A stretch of DNA of 64,000 bases from Paenibacillus agricola (GTDB lineage: Bacteria; Bacillota; Bacilli; Paenibacillales; NBRC-103111). Of this stretch, positions 28,301 through 35,573 are shown piece after piece. Position 1 is the first letter of the stretch, and every line of letters begins with the position of its first letter. Below the pieces are notes generated by a model. That model did not search any database, was not told the DNA's origin, and worked only from the letters and a program-made list of their open reading frames with translations. The stretch spans positions 186,001 to 250,000 of the forward strand of contig NZ_JAAOIW010000008.1 of NCBI RefSeq assembly GCF_011440305.1, written 5' to 3'. The translations under genes were made by a program, and so were the position numbers.

Positions 28301-29008
28301 CTTGGCTTCCTTTTGCGGCTTCGTTGTATTCGACTTTTTCTTGGCAGGCTGCTGGGTTGAAAAAATTTCCGTTCTATCAGGCAGCATGCGCAATATAGGA
28401 ATAACTGCCAAGATACATAGCAACTGAAGGCCCATGTAAAAATAAATCAGATTGGCTGTCCCTACAAGCGGTACAAGCGCTTTCAATCCAAAGCCGCTTA
28501 TAATGCCTCCCGTAATGCCTCCGCTCCCTACCCAACCGATCATGCGTTTCACTTTACGTTGGTCCAACACTGTTGTAGCGAATTGCCAAAAGCAGACGAT
28601 CATTAGAAAATTAAATACATCATAAACGACATAAATGACCGGAAATACCCAGCGCATTTCAGACCCTACACCAAGCCTCGATATCAGCACAAGCAACGAG
28701 ATGATAGGAATTAATGCCAGAATTAAGCGGTCTAAGCGAGCCTTACTGCTATAACGCTGGAACAAGAAACCAACGAAGATCATCGCCGCGGCTTGTGGCA
28801 AATACATCGTCGACAAATAAGAAGCATCAAAACGGCTTAGAAACAACGTATCGGCGGCTGTTCGCCCAATCGTCGATGCCGAAACCACACAAAACAGGTA
28901 ACCAAACAGCAGCAAAACCTTGCTGTATTCTTCCCGATCCTCTGCAAGCTTTTCAAGGGTATGTTTTAGCTTTAATTTAGAAGTTAGCACTGTTAGTCGT
29001 AACCTCAA
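25340..29008 (-). CDS. Transporter-HEAT repeat-double cyclic-nucleotide-binding fusion protein
   Basis: A 1222-residue protein. Residues about 30-430 form a 10-12 helix transporter of the MFS/ADP-ATP-carrier-like (NTT/TlcC) type. About 440-800 are alpha-helical HEAT-like repeats (repeated LLxxxxxxVRxxAxxAL patterns, e.g. LLEDGSAQVRIGALQSAAIL). About 940-1065 and 1095-1215 are two cNMP-binding domains, each with the phosphate-binding cassette GECFGEMA and a downstream arginine. A glutamine-rich linker (QQEEPQ, QPQQTQQ) precedes the first. It may be a solute or nucleotide transporter gated by a cyclic nucleotide, but ligand and substrate are unknown. TTG 29008 begins the frame; GTG 28990 is an alternative. 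Confidence 0.8.
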   Translation of the reverse strand: MRLRLTVLTSKLKLKHTLEKLAEDREEYSKVLLLFGYLFCVVSASTIGRTAADTLFLSRFDASYLSTMYLPQAAAMIFVGFLFQRYSSKARLDRLILALIPIISLLVLISRLGVGSEMRWVFPVIYVVYDVFNFLMIVCFWQFATTVLDQRKVKRMIGWVGSGGITGGIISGFGLKALVPLVGTANLIYFYMGLQLLCILAVIPILRMLPDRTEIFSTQQPAKKKSNTTKPQKEAKSGLFQNVPHLKYVAMMSAALVLSLTLIDYQFKVILKGTLQNEALAGFMGSFYGYSGLLALFVQLFISSRILTRFGVMTALLLFPIALFMGSFGVLLMPVLAMAVAVKGSDKVLGDTIYSSVSQLIMFPIPPEWRGKAKGFLDGIVRNGAKGLAALCLLIVSRLLAPEQLSYIILVLLAVCIVAAVKVKGAYLKTLLSTLQASGDDLERAELNMMDPASRQLLVNALSSPDKQQVLYAMRLLRGLEAFDLTPYLHGLLQHPAPEVCAEALAYVEQQTPEGLEPELRLLLAATNQRVSASAILALAAYANDDHLELLTAYLEDQDVDMRAAAIAGLVKYYGIEGMFRSVGTLKYLLESGQEQERTAMAALFGQIGIKSFYKPLVALLEDGSAQVRIGALQSAAILRVSELVPFIVPLLQNSETRRYAIEALSDYDEKEILVLLEPYFNERNASLHLPKVCERIHTQRSFDLLVGHYEPAHFEMRDKVLEALLRMNKGGFQIDEKKLEALIMGEIQLYWQFARHMAGITGMEDGAELVEIVEQIRFSICRRIFQLLSLMVDAATVQAVFVNWSEGDARQQANSTEVMDQLLQGSLRIELAKMMSAPRKLSSTYVAGPTADEHLVWLYQQDDAWLRQMIQYVMHQREEQQEPQELQHRPQPQQTQQHLVSRIGALLQGGMSTAEVTLTEELTEQVERVRLLKNVSLFQGLTSRDLSVIARHLRRVNMAQGATIIQEGDFGDSLFIIHRGKASVSIHGKLISGLGAGECFGEMAILTQGLRTATIRAEEDIQLWELDSKAFYDMIFDRTSIALEMMKLLSRRLRSKLEQSQLPAPAMQEAAASTSRGAGAVDSSQNAVILRRILVLQKINLFAHLSQDDFIQLSQIVEEVSYAPGEAICKVGDFGDTMYGIIEGNVRVHREGETFAMLGPGECFGEMAVIDSSPRSADCTSSTDTVLLELHQEQVFSFCFQNIDVLRSMMRVLAERIKGMA

Positions 29009-29175
29009 TTCCTCTATAGTCCATCCATTGTACTATAATTTTCATGCTTTAGAACCATATTCTTCATAATATCTTCATTTATTGCTAAATGTTTTTCGAC
29101 ATTAAAACGGACTTTCTCCCGACTTATTCGGCAGGTATAATCTAGATAAATTTATTTTTAGATGGGGGTACTACT

Positions 29176-30261
29176 TTGAATTATTCCATGCTTATTCTTC
29201 TCGCAATCCTCACTGGTTGCTCCTATGCAAGCCCAACACCGCCGCCACAATCGGTGAGCGGAGCCCCCCAGCCTGCCAGCGGCGCTGCCTCATCGGCTAC
29301 TCCAGCAACCACACCGACCGCCTCAGCTACCAGCAAAGCTACCCAACAGCCGGCAGCAGCAGCTTCTGCTTCTGGGAATCTACTGCAAGCCAGCTTTACC
29401 CAAGGTGTAGCCAAAACAACTAATCCCGAGCTATTCGCCTGCAAGGGAGGACGCGTTACTGGCCTAGGCGAAATTAAATCGGAGGATGGACAAACCTGGG
29501 TGGTGCCTTCGAATATCAATACAAAGCTTGTTAACGCTTCTGACATGTCTAATCCCTGCACGAAAGTAGAACACACCCATGTAGCTGCCATTGATCTAAG
29601 CAAGGTTCCAGTCGTTGAAATCGATCCTGCGGGCGAGATTATTACGGGCTATATCTTTGCCGATAATTATTTCGAATTATATGTAAATGGCAAAGCCGTT
29701 GCCAAGGACGCCGTCCCATTTACGCCGTTTAATTCCCACGTTGTTCGATTTAAGGCCAGCTATCCGATAACTTATGCTTTTAAAGTGGTCGATTGGGAGG
29801 AAAATCTCGGGTTGGGCACCGAGGACAATAAAGGCAATAAGTATCATCCTGGCGATGCGGGTATCGTAGCTACTTTTAGCGATGGCACTGTAACGAATGA
29901 AAGCTGGAAGGCACAAAGCTTCTACATAGCTCCTTTAATGAGCAAAAACGATCTAGTCGTGGAAGAAAAGAATGGGAAAATGATTCATTCTACACCTAAA
30001 GCCTCAGCAACACCTTCCTGCAAAACCGATTGTTATGCAGCACATTTTGCCGTACCGGATCGTTGGTATGCCGTCGATTTCAACGATGCCTCGTGGCCGC
30101 AGGCAACAACCTACAAAACAGCAAATGTTGGCGTTGATAATAAGCGCGAGTATACGAGTTTCAGCAATGAATTTGGCAAAGGCAAGTTCGTCTGGACGAA
30201 CAACCTTGTGCTTGATAACGAAATCTTGCTCCGTTACACAGCCACCAAGCCTTCAAAGTAA
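29176..30261 (+). CDS. Secreted lipoprotein, unknown function
   Basis: A 361-residue protein with a short signal peptide and lipobox ILTGC (about residues 11-15), a P/S/T/A-rich linker to about residue 70, then a globular part with no family I can name. Two jelly-roll-like stretches stand out (NYFELYVNGKAVAKD, and WYAVDFNDASWPQATTY ending in VWTNNLVLDNEILLRY). These resemble the carbohydrate-binding lectin-like folds attached to glycoside hydrolases. Four cysteines (FACKGG, NPCTK, PSCKTDC) suggest disulfides. TTG is the start, with GGGGG seven bases upstream. A strong terminator follows. Confidence 0.7.
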   Translation: MNYSMLILLAILTGCSYASPTPPPQSVSGAPQPASGAASSATPATTPTASATSKATQQPAAAASASGNLLQASFTQGVAKTTNPELFACKGGRVTGLGEIKSEDGQTWVVPSNINTKLVNASDMSNPCTKVEHTHVAAIDLSKVPVVEIDPAGEIITGYIFADNYFELYVNGKAVAKDAVPFTPFNSHVVRFKASYPITYAFKVVDWEENLGLGTEDNKGNKYHPGDAGIVATFSDGTVTNESWKAQSFYIAPLMSKNDLVVEEKNGKMIHSTPKASATPSCKTDCYAAHFAVPDRWYAVDFNDASWPQATTYKTANVGVDNKREYTSFSNEFGKGKFVWTNNLVLDNEILLRYTATKPSK

Positions 30262-30335
30262 GCTCATAAGCTGAACCGGTGCCCAACGGATACCGAGCTT
30301 AAAAAGCATGACCATGCCGAAGGGGGCAAGCATGC

Positions 30336-30370
30336 AAAAATACCGATCATGATCTGATCGGTATTTTTTT
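30336..30370. terminator. Bidirectional terminator
   Basis: TACCGATCA (30341-30349) pairs with TGATCGGTA (30355-30363), flanked by five A and seven T. It lies between the convergent lipoprotein and GGDEF genes. Confidence 0.9.
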
Positions 30371-30475
30371 CTATGCTCTGGCTACCTGACCACGTTATGC
30401 ATGGCACGTATTATCATCAGGGTGATCAGCCAATCTAGTAGCTGCTGGTATTAACGTAACGTTACAGTTTGCTAT

Positions 30476-31288
30476 TCAATTATGGCGCTTGTCCGACAGC
30501 GGCGGGAATAAGCTCACCTTATTTCGCCCAAGCTCCTTCGACAAATACAAAGCGTCATCGGCACAGACGAGTAAATCCTCACTGCTCATCCCTGGGGCAT
30601 ATTCAACCAAGCCCATGGACACCGTAATGCCTACGGATTCTCCGGCGATTAGCCAGAACTCCTGCTCCTCCACCTTCTGGCGAATATTTTGCGCTATGCC
30701 CTCGGCCTGCAGCAGCCCTACATTGTGAAGCAGAATGGAAAATTCCTCGCCACCGCTGCGGCAAACAAAATCCTCGGGACGCGTGTGCTCCTGCAAAATA
30801 GTAGCCAGAGTCTTCAATACTTCATCACCAGACAAATGGCCATAGGTATCATTTATTTTCTTGAAATAATCAATGTCGAGCAGCAAAAGCACGAAAGGAA
30901 TCCCAGCAGCCATCCATGTAGGTATGCTTTCGCCGAGCTTACGTACATTATAGAGGCTCGTCAGGAAATCCGTCTCCGACTGCTGCTTAAGCCTGTGATT
31001 CTGGTTTGTCAGGCTCTGCCCTTGAATATCGCTAATTCGTGATAGCTTTAAGGCTGTTCTCAATAGCTTATCGTAATGGTCGATTAACAGGGTATATTTC
31101 TCTAGAATGGCCTCTTGGCTAGAAGGCAGCTGGAGTATATCGTTTCGGGCTTCCCTAAGAATCGTAAATTCCCCCGAAAACAATCTCTCGTATGAACGTC
31201 GACGATTTGGTTGTATAATACTACCCCCTCTAGTAAACCTATTAATTCCAAAAATTCGACAAAACTCCTGAAAATCCTGCCTGTCCAT
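30476..31288 (-). CDS. Diguanylate cyclase (GGDEF)
   Basis: A protein of up to 270 residues with an N-terminal helical region, a coiled segment (SLTNQNHRLKQQSETD) and a GGDEF domain at about 105-265. The signature is GGEEF (CRSGGEEFSILL), and LLLDIDYFKKINDTYGHLSGDEVL holds the metal and GTP-binding residues, so it should make cyclic di-GMP from two GTP. I see no inhibitory RxxD site directly ahead of the signature. The start is uncertain: ATG 31288 lacks a ribosome binding site and begins only a few bases after a terminator, so translation may begin further in. No membrane helix is visible, so it is cytoplasmic. Confidence 0.85.
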   Translation of the reverse strand: MDRQDFQEFCRIFGINRFTRGGSIIQPNRRRSYERLFSGEFTILREARNDILQLPSSQEAILEKYTLLIDHYDKLLRTALKLSRISDIQGQSLTNQNHRLKQQSETDFLTSLYNVRKLGESIPTWMAAGIPFVLLLLDIDYFKKINDTYGHLSGDEVLKTLATILQEHTRPEDFVCRSGGEEFSILLHNVGLLQAEGIAQNIRQKVEEQEFWLIAGESVGITVSMGLVEYAPGMSSEDLLVCADDALYLSKELGRNKVSLFPPLSDKRHN

Positions 31289-31295
31289 CCGTATG

Positions 31296-31320
31296 AAAAA
31301 AGCCCACTCAGGGAGCGGGT
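31296..31320 (-). terminator. Terminator of the glycan operon
   Basis: On the minus strand CCCGCTC pairs with GAGTGGG (31313-31319 with 31303-31309, one G-T pair) and six T follow. It lies just after the deacetylase stop and abuts the start of the GGDEF gene. Confidence 0.85.
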
Positions 31321-31324
31321 TTAC

Positions 31325-32179
31325 TTATACTTGAAACTTATGCTTGAGGTGCTCGGAGATCGATGTAAAGCTGTAGCTCTTTAAGATGTCCTCCAGCTTT
31401 TTTTGGGTTTTGCCCACATTGTAGTAGTGGATAAAATTTTCCTTAAAAGGAAGCGCAAGCTTCTGCTCATAGGCATCAACCTCACGGGGATGCAGGTACA
31501 CAATCGAGCTTTTGCCTTGGCGGTTCGCCGATCTAATAGCCCCTTTGATCAGAAACTTAGGAAAAAAGCGGAAGTAAAAGCCCCCTGAGTAACCGATATT
31601 CCTTCCAGCAAGCTTCATCACAGACATCGGTACTTCGTACAGATTGATTTCCCTGCCATTCACCAAAGGCTTATGGATCTCGGTTGGAGCTGTAGGAATC
31701 CCATACAAAAAGGTTTTAACCGGAAAAATACTAGCATCATATTGCATGCCCATCTCCTCTAGAACCTCCAGGTAATGCAGATTGCTCTCCACGATTGACC
31801 AGGAAGGCGCCCGATAGCCCAACACCTTGGTTCCAGTCAAGGCTTCCAGAATATCGACAGATTTTTGTACGTCTGCTCGGAATTCCCCTATCGTCTGTTT
31901 ATAAGCCAATTCATGGGCATAACCGTGGGAGGCCACATCATGCCCCTCCCGTGCAATTGCCTTAACGACATCCGGATAATCTTCACCTATACAGCCCAGC
32001 ACAAAAAAAGTAGCCTTGCTATTCGTTTCCCTGCACATTTGTAGCAGAATTTCCATGTGGTTCCGAAAATTCGAGCCTTTGCTTCGGTCAGGAGCCGCAA
32101 TATCATCGTAATTGGCATGAAACCATTCTTCGATATCAAAGGTAAGCATATTCGTTACATTCGGCGTCTGCTTGGTCAA
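31325..32179 (-). CDS. Polysaccharide deacetylase, XrtA-locus (DUF3473) type
   Basis: A 284-residue carbohydrate esterase family 4 enzyme. It has TFDIEEWFH (catalytic and metal Asp), SHGYAHE (metal histidines), GYRAPSWS and YLHPREVD. The IFPVKTFLYGIPTAPTEIH segment and C-terminal extension are those of deacetylases found in exosortase/exopolysaccharide loci. It should remove N-acetyl groups from a sugar polymer or a lipid-linked sugar; no signal peptide is seen, so the substrate may be met on the cytoplasmic side. TTG start overlaps the methyltransferase stop codon (TTGA), with GGGAG 9 bases upstream, so the two are translationally coupled. Last gene of the glycan operon. Confidence 0.92.
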   Translation of the reverse strand: MTKQTPNVTNMLTFDIEEWFHANYDDIAAPDRSKGSNFRNHMEILLQMCRETNSKATFFVLGCIGEDYPDVVKAIAREGHDVASHGYAHELAYKQTIGEFRADVQKSVDILEALTGTKVLGYRAPSWSIVESNLHYLEVLEEMGMQYDASIFPVKTFLYGIPTAPTEIHKPLVNGREINLYEVPMSVMKLAGRNIGYSGGFYFRFFPKFLIKGAIRSANRQGKSSIVYLHPREVDAYEQKLALPFKENFIHYYNVGKTQKKLEDILKSYSFTSISEHLKHKFQV

Positions 32180-32838
32180 CGTTTCTTTCTCCCTTTTATC
32201 GTAAACGAAGTAGCGAAGGTACCTGATAAGGCTCCTTGTCCACTGCTCTTCGTTACAAATTTGAACGGGTGATAAATTTTCATAAATTCGATCTGCTCGA
32301 AGCCATTTTCGATGAATACCTTCTTCAGCTCGTTCATTGCATACATCCGGTCAAACTTGTTACTGCGTTCAAACAGCCTTAACAACTTGCGTTGGATAGA
32401 ACCACTGTTCAAAGTTTGTATAAGCAGTGTCCCACCTGGCTGGGTCACTCGAGCCAGCTCTTTAATCACAGACACGTATTGTTCAATCAATTGGATAACA
32501 CCAATACATAAGACCAAATCGAACTTGCCATTCTCAAATGGAAGCTTTGTCAAATCCTCCGACATGGTGATAAGTCCCCGCTTAGCAGCAAACTCAAGGC
32601 TTTTCTCGGAAAAATCAACTCCATATACCTTGTTCTGTGCAACCAACGGCTCGCTGAAAGCTCCAACGCCGCAGCCTGCATCCAATATTTCCTTGCCTTT
32701 TAGCTCCCCGAGCCAGCGAAGGGTATTGTCTCTTTGCATGAAAAAGCTTTCTTCATTAAAATAGTCGGAAGATTTAACAGATGATCCATGAGTCTCGGCC
32801 TTTTTGTCAAAGTATTGCTTCCAATTGGAATTGCTCAT
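32176..32838 (-). CDS. Class I SAM-dependent methyltransferase
   Basis: A 220-residue Rossmann-type methyltransferase: motif I ILDAGCGVGAFSEPL, the acidic end of strand 2 in VYGVDFSEKS, and motif IV region DLVLCIGVIQLIEQ. Such enzymes in glycan loci cap or decorate a sugar or lipid carrier, but small-molecule substrates are equally possible. ATG 32838 has GGAGG 9 bases upstream; the frame opens 39 codons earlier without support. The stop overlaps the deacetylase start by 4 bases. A 236-base gap separates it from the FemAB-like gene before it; I see no terminator there. Confidence 0.88.
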   Translation of the reverse strand: MSNSNWKQYFDKKAETHGSSVKSSDYFNEESFFMQRDNTLRWLGELKGKEILDAGCGVGAFSEPLVAQNKVYGVDFSEKSLEFAAKRGLITMSEDLTKLPFENGKFDLVLCIGVIQLIEQYVSVIKELARVTQPGGTLLIQTLNSGSIQRKLLRLFERSNKFDRMYAMNELKKVFIENGFEQIEFMKIYHPFKFVTKSSGQGALSGTFATSFTIKGRKKR

Positions 32839-33074
32839 TATGTTATATCCTCCAAAAATATCAAATAGTAAATGAATGTGAATACGTGCTGCTGCGCGGA
32901 TGGGATATTCCTCCGATTGCTGTTGTTCAAGGATTTTTTTGATTAGATAAAACATTTAGCTGTAAAAATCCATGACAAAGGCACCGCTTCGCTAACTCCA
33001 GAACACCCCAGCCACTCCGCTAACGTAATCTATCTCCAAGACTCCCCATACTCAGCAAGCTACTCACCGCATTT

Positions 33075-34118
33075 CTAAGGTAATAAATATTTAATTAATC
33101 TTTTGCCTATGGTGTTGGTAATAAATGCTGGGGTCACCTTCCAAAGCTCCACGAAAAAACTCAAGCTTTGTTTATCAGGAGGTGCCGCCTTATTAAGTCC
33201 GCCATCGTAAACCAGATACTTCAGCTGGACGGGTTTAGCTCCCCATTGCTCCTTGTACTTATACGTTCCTGAACCAGTCTGCGACCTGCCTAGATCCAGA
33301 TGCTTCAATCCTTGGCGAATGCCGAAACGAACGGCTTCCCAGTACATAAAGTTATTCAGGTATTTATTGTTGTACTCGGATAAATTCGCTCCATAGGGAT
33401 AATACAACGTCGAATTTGCCGGGCTTGTTAACAGCAGCATACCGCCTACAACCTCGCCAGTTGCGGAGTCCAGTACGGTGAGCAGATGGGCATGCTCGGG
33501 CAAATAGACCAAGAAGTTGCGGAAGAAGCTGATATCTTGGGCCGGCGAGCCTAATTGCTTCATCCTTCTTACGTATACCTTATGGAAGCCCTCCAGATGC
33601 TGGCTGTCAAAGGAGACGGTAAACCAATTATTTTTATAAACCTTGCGTACATGGTTTCTATTGCTGCCATTAGATAACGCAAGCACCTTATCTTCGTCCT
33701 CGTCAAGTGCAAGCACAAAGGTATGGTTATGTAGGTTTAAGCTCCAGCTAGAGTTGTCCAAGCTTTGGTTCTTTAGACGCAACTCTATATAACCCAAACG
33801 GTGCTCAGCTTTTAACTGGATAAGGGCATGGATCGCGTAGGAGAAGGCTTCTTCACTATCCGAACAAATGTCGGTGTAATTGACAAAAGGTAAGGAAACA
33901 GCGGCTTTTTTCCATCCAAGATTACGGCCAACAATGAGCGGAATCAGTGCACAAATACGATTCTGGCTGTTAACAACGGCATGATATCTGCAAGTATAAC
34001 CGAATGAGCTGATCAACACCTGCCTAAATGCCGTACTATGAAACACCGTACCTTGGGTTCGAGCCAATCCGTCCCATTCTTCCTTCATCGCTTCGGTATA
34101 AGGAACACATCTGAACAT
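33075..34118 (-). CDS. FemAB-like GNAT-fold acyl/aminoacyl transferase, exopolysaccharide-locus type
   Basis: A 347-residue protein with two GNAT-like halves. The C-terminal half contains HLDLGRSQTGSGTYKYKEQWGAKP, the signature of FemAB-related proteins from XrtA/PEP-CTERM exopolysaccharide loci. Related enzymes transfer amino acids from tRNA to lipid II, or acyl groups to sugars. Here an aminoacyl or acyl transfer to the glycan made by the operon is the best guess. It starts 10 bases after the EamA-like gene stops, which supports cotranscription with the glycosyltransferase genes upstream. Confidence 0.85.
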   Translation of the reverse strand: MFRCVPYTEAMKEEWDGLARTQGTVFHSTAFRQVLISSFGYTCRYHAVVNSQNRICALIPLIVGRNLGWKKAAVSLPFVNYTDICSDSEEAFSYAIHALIQLKAEHRLGYIELRLKNQSLDNSSWSLNLHNHTFVLALDEDEDKVLALSNGSNRNHVRKVYKNNWFTVSFDSQHLEGFHKVYVRRMKQLGSPAQDISFFRNFLVYLPEHAHLLTVLDSATGEVVGGMLLLTSPANSTLYYPYGANLSEYNNKYLNNFMYWEAVRFGIRQGLKHLDLGRSQTGSGTYKYKEQWGAKPVQLKYLVYDGGLNKAAPPDKQSLSFFVELWKVTPAFITNTIGKRLIKYLLP

Positions 34119-34128
34119 CCCGTCTCGT

Positions 34129-34446
34129 CTATCCTTTCACCCAAAAAAATACACCAACCATAATAAACCCGCAGCCTGTCCATTTCATCATGCTGATCTG
34201 CTCATTAAACACCCAGATCGATACAGCCACCAATAAAATGTACTGGACGCTGGATACAAAGGTTACATAGCTAAGGTCAAATTGGGAAAGGCAATAAATC
34301 CATAAGAAAGCTCCCAAGGCGTACAGGGCAAACCCTGTTACAATCATGGGAGAACTCATATAACCTAGCAAAATAGCCCAAAGCGAGCCTTCAAAGTTAA
34401 CGCTTCTGCTTCCGATCTTCAGCACTGTACTGGCAGCTACTGTCAT
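34129..34446 (-). CDS. EamA/SMR-like four-helix membrane protein
   Basis: A small drug/metabolite-transporter-superfamily protein of the size of EmrE or ArnE/ArnF, about 105 residues from the first ATG. Helices 2 to 4 are clear (GFALYALGAFLWIYC, VSSVQYILLVAVSIWVF, GFIMVGVFFWV). Helix 1 begins before the first ATG: reading upstream gives IKYLILFASLS in frame, with no ATG, GTG or TTG. A rare ATC start at 34485 or 34479 is therefore plausible, inside the end of the DUF2304 gene. In glycan operons ArnE/F-like pairs flip lipid-linked sugars across the membrane. Confidence 0.75.
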   Translation of the reverse strand: MTVAASTVLKIGSRSVNFEGSLWAILLGYMSSPMIVTGFALYALGAFLWIYCLSQFDLSYVTFVSSVQYILLVAVSIWVFNEQISMMKWTGCGFIMVGVFFWVKG

Positions 34447-34466
34447 TGATAAGCTTGCAAAAAGAA

Positions 34467-34826
34467 TTAAATATTTGATTGTGATTCGCCGCCGTTCATT
34501 TTCTTCTCAAGCTCCTCAAGCCTGAGCTTGGTCAAACCTAATTCCTGGGTAAGGGTCTTATTATGCATCTTCATGCCCGAAATACTGACACTCATATTCA
34601 ACAGCAGCAAGTAAGCTGAAGCGATTAAAATGGCAAAAAAAGCTGAAGGAGCATAATCGACGCCGATCAGTCCAGAGAACCAGTCCATCAAATTTTTAAA
34701 TACAGACATGACCAACGTAAACAATCCTATAAGAAACCATACCAACGAATATTTTTCCCTGATCATTCTTGCCCTGACCATTAGAAATACCGAGATAATC
34801 ATGATTAAACTGAATGCTACACCCAT
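34467..34826 (-). CDS. DUF2304 membrane protein
   Basis: A 119-residue protein with three hydrophobic helices (AFSLIMIISVFLMV, SLVWFLIGLFTLVMS and FFAILIASAYLLLLNM) followed by a C-terminal coiled coil (LTQELGLTKLRLEELEKKM). This is the DUF2304 pattern, which commonly sits beside a dolichol-phosphate-mannose-synthase-like GT2; a role in anchoring or regulating that enzyme is likely but unproven. The gene lies 39 bases after the GT2 gene. A good GGAGGG is placed too far from the ATG, so the real start may lie slightly upstream. Confidence 0.82.
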   Translation of the reverse strand: MGVAFSLIMIISVFLMVRARMIREKYSLVWFLIGLFTLVMSVFKNLMDWFSGLIGVDYAPSAFFAILIASAYLLLLNMSVSISGMKMHNKTLTQELGLTKLRLEELEKKMNGGESQSNI

Positions 34827-34865
34827 TAATTGAACGCTGTATAAATTCCCGCCCTCCGTAGCCCT

Positions 34866-35573
34866 TCACCCCCTAGCTCTAATATAGGAAAAGAAGATCG
34901 ATACGATAACCTTGGTCATATAATAGGGACTTTTGAGTGCAGATATGGAAGAAACGCCATGCTCGCGCTCCCTCATTTCTACGCCTACCTCAGAGATTTG
35001 GAGTCCATGCTTTTTCAGAAGAATAATAGCATCTGGCTCTGGATAATCATCTGGATAGTATTTAGCCATTAACGCAATGCCTTGCTTGTTATACATCCGA
35101 AAGCCTGAAGTGCTATCGGTAATCTTGGCATGGATCAGCATTCTGAAGATCAGGTAAAATACTTTGATGCCCATCCTTCTAAGCCTTGTGGTTCGGAAGG
35201 ACTGGATATCCAGAAACCGCGAGCCAATTACCATATCACTGCCATTACGTACCATAGCTTCAAACAGCTTAGTGACCTCTGAAGGAAGATGCTGCCCATC
35301 GCCATCGATCTGCACCATGTAATCATAGCCGTGCGCCGTTGCATATTTAAAGCCCGTCTGGACAGCGCCACCAATACCCAGGTTATAAGGAAGGTCAACA
35401 ACTTTCACGCCCTCGGCTTTTCTTGCATTTGCTGAGGTCTGATCTATTGAACAATCATTAACTACTAGAATATCGGCAGTGGGGATTGTCTGTCTGATGT
35501 CCCAGATTACTCTCAGGATATTGTTTTGTTCGTTATAAGCAGGAACTACAATGAGTATTTTCGCTTGTTCCAT
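34866..35573 (-). CDS. GT2 polyprenyl-phosphate glycosyltransferase (DPM1-like)
   Basis: A 235-residue family-2 glycosyltransferase: VVPAYNEQNNI nucleotide-sugar loop, VVNDCSID, and the DXD-type metal motif in QIDGDGQH. IGSRF and TDSTSGFRMYN match the dolichol-phosphate mannose/glucose synthase group. It would transfer a sugar from an NDP- or GDP-sugar to polyprenyl phosphate on the cytoplasmic face. It has no C-terminal membrane helices; the adjacent DUF2304 and EamA-like proteins could supply the membrane part. It overlaps the end of the membrane glycosyltransferase gene by 28 bases. Confidence 0.92.
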   Translation of the reverse strand: MEQAKILIVVPAYNEQNNILRVIWDIRQTIPTADILVVNDCSIDQTSANARKAEGVKVVDLPYNLGIGGAVQTGFKYATAHGYDYMVQIDGDGQHLPSEVTKLFEAMVRNGSDMVIGSRFLDIQSFRTTRLRRMGIKVFYLIFRMLIHAKITDSTSGFRMYNKQGIALMAKYYPDDYPEPDAIILLKKHGLQISEVGVEMREREHGVSSISALKSPYYMTKVIVSIFFSYIRARG

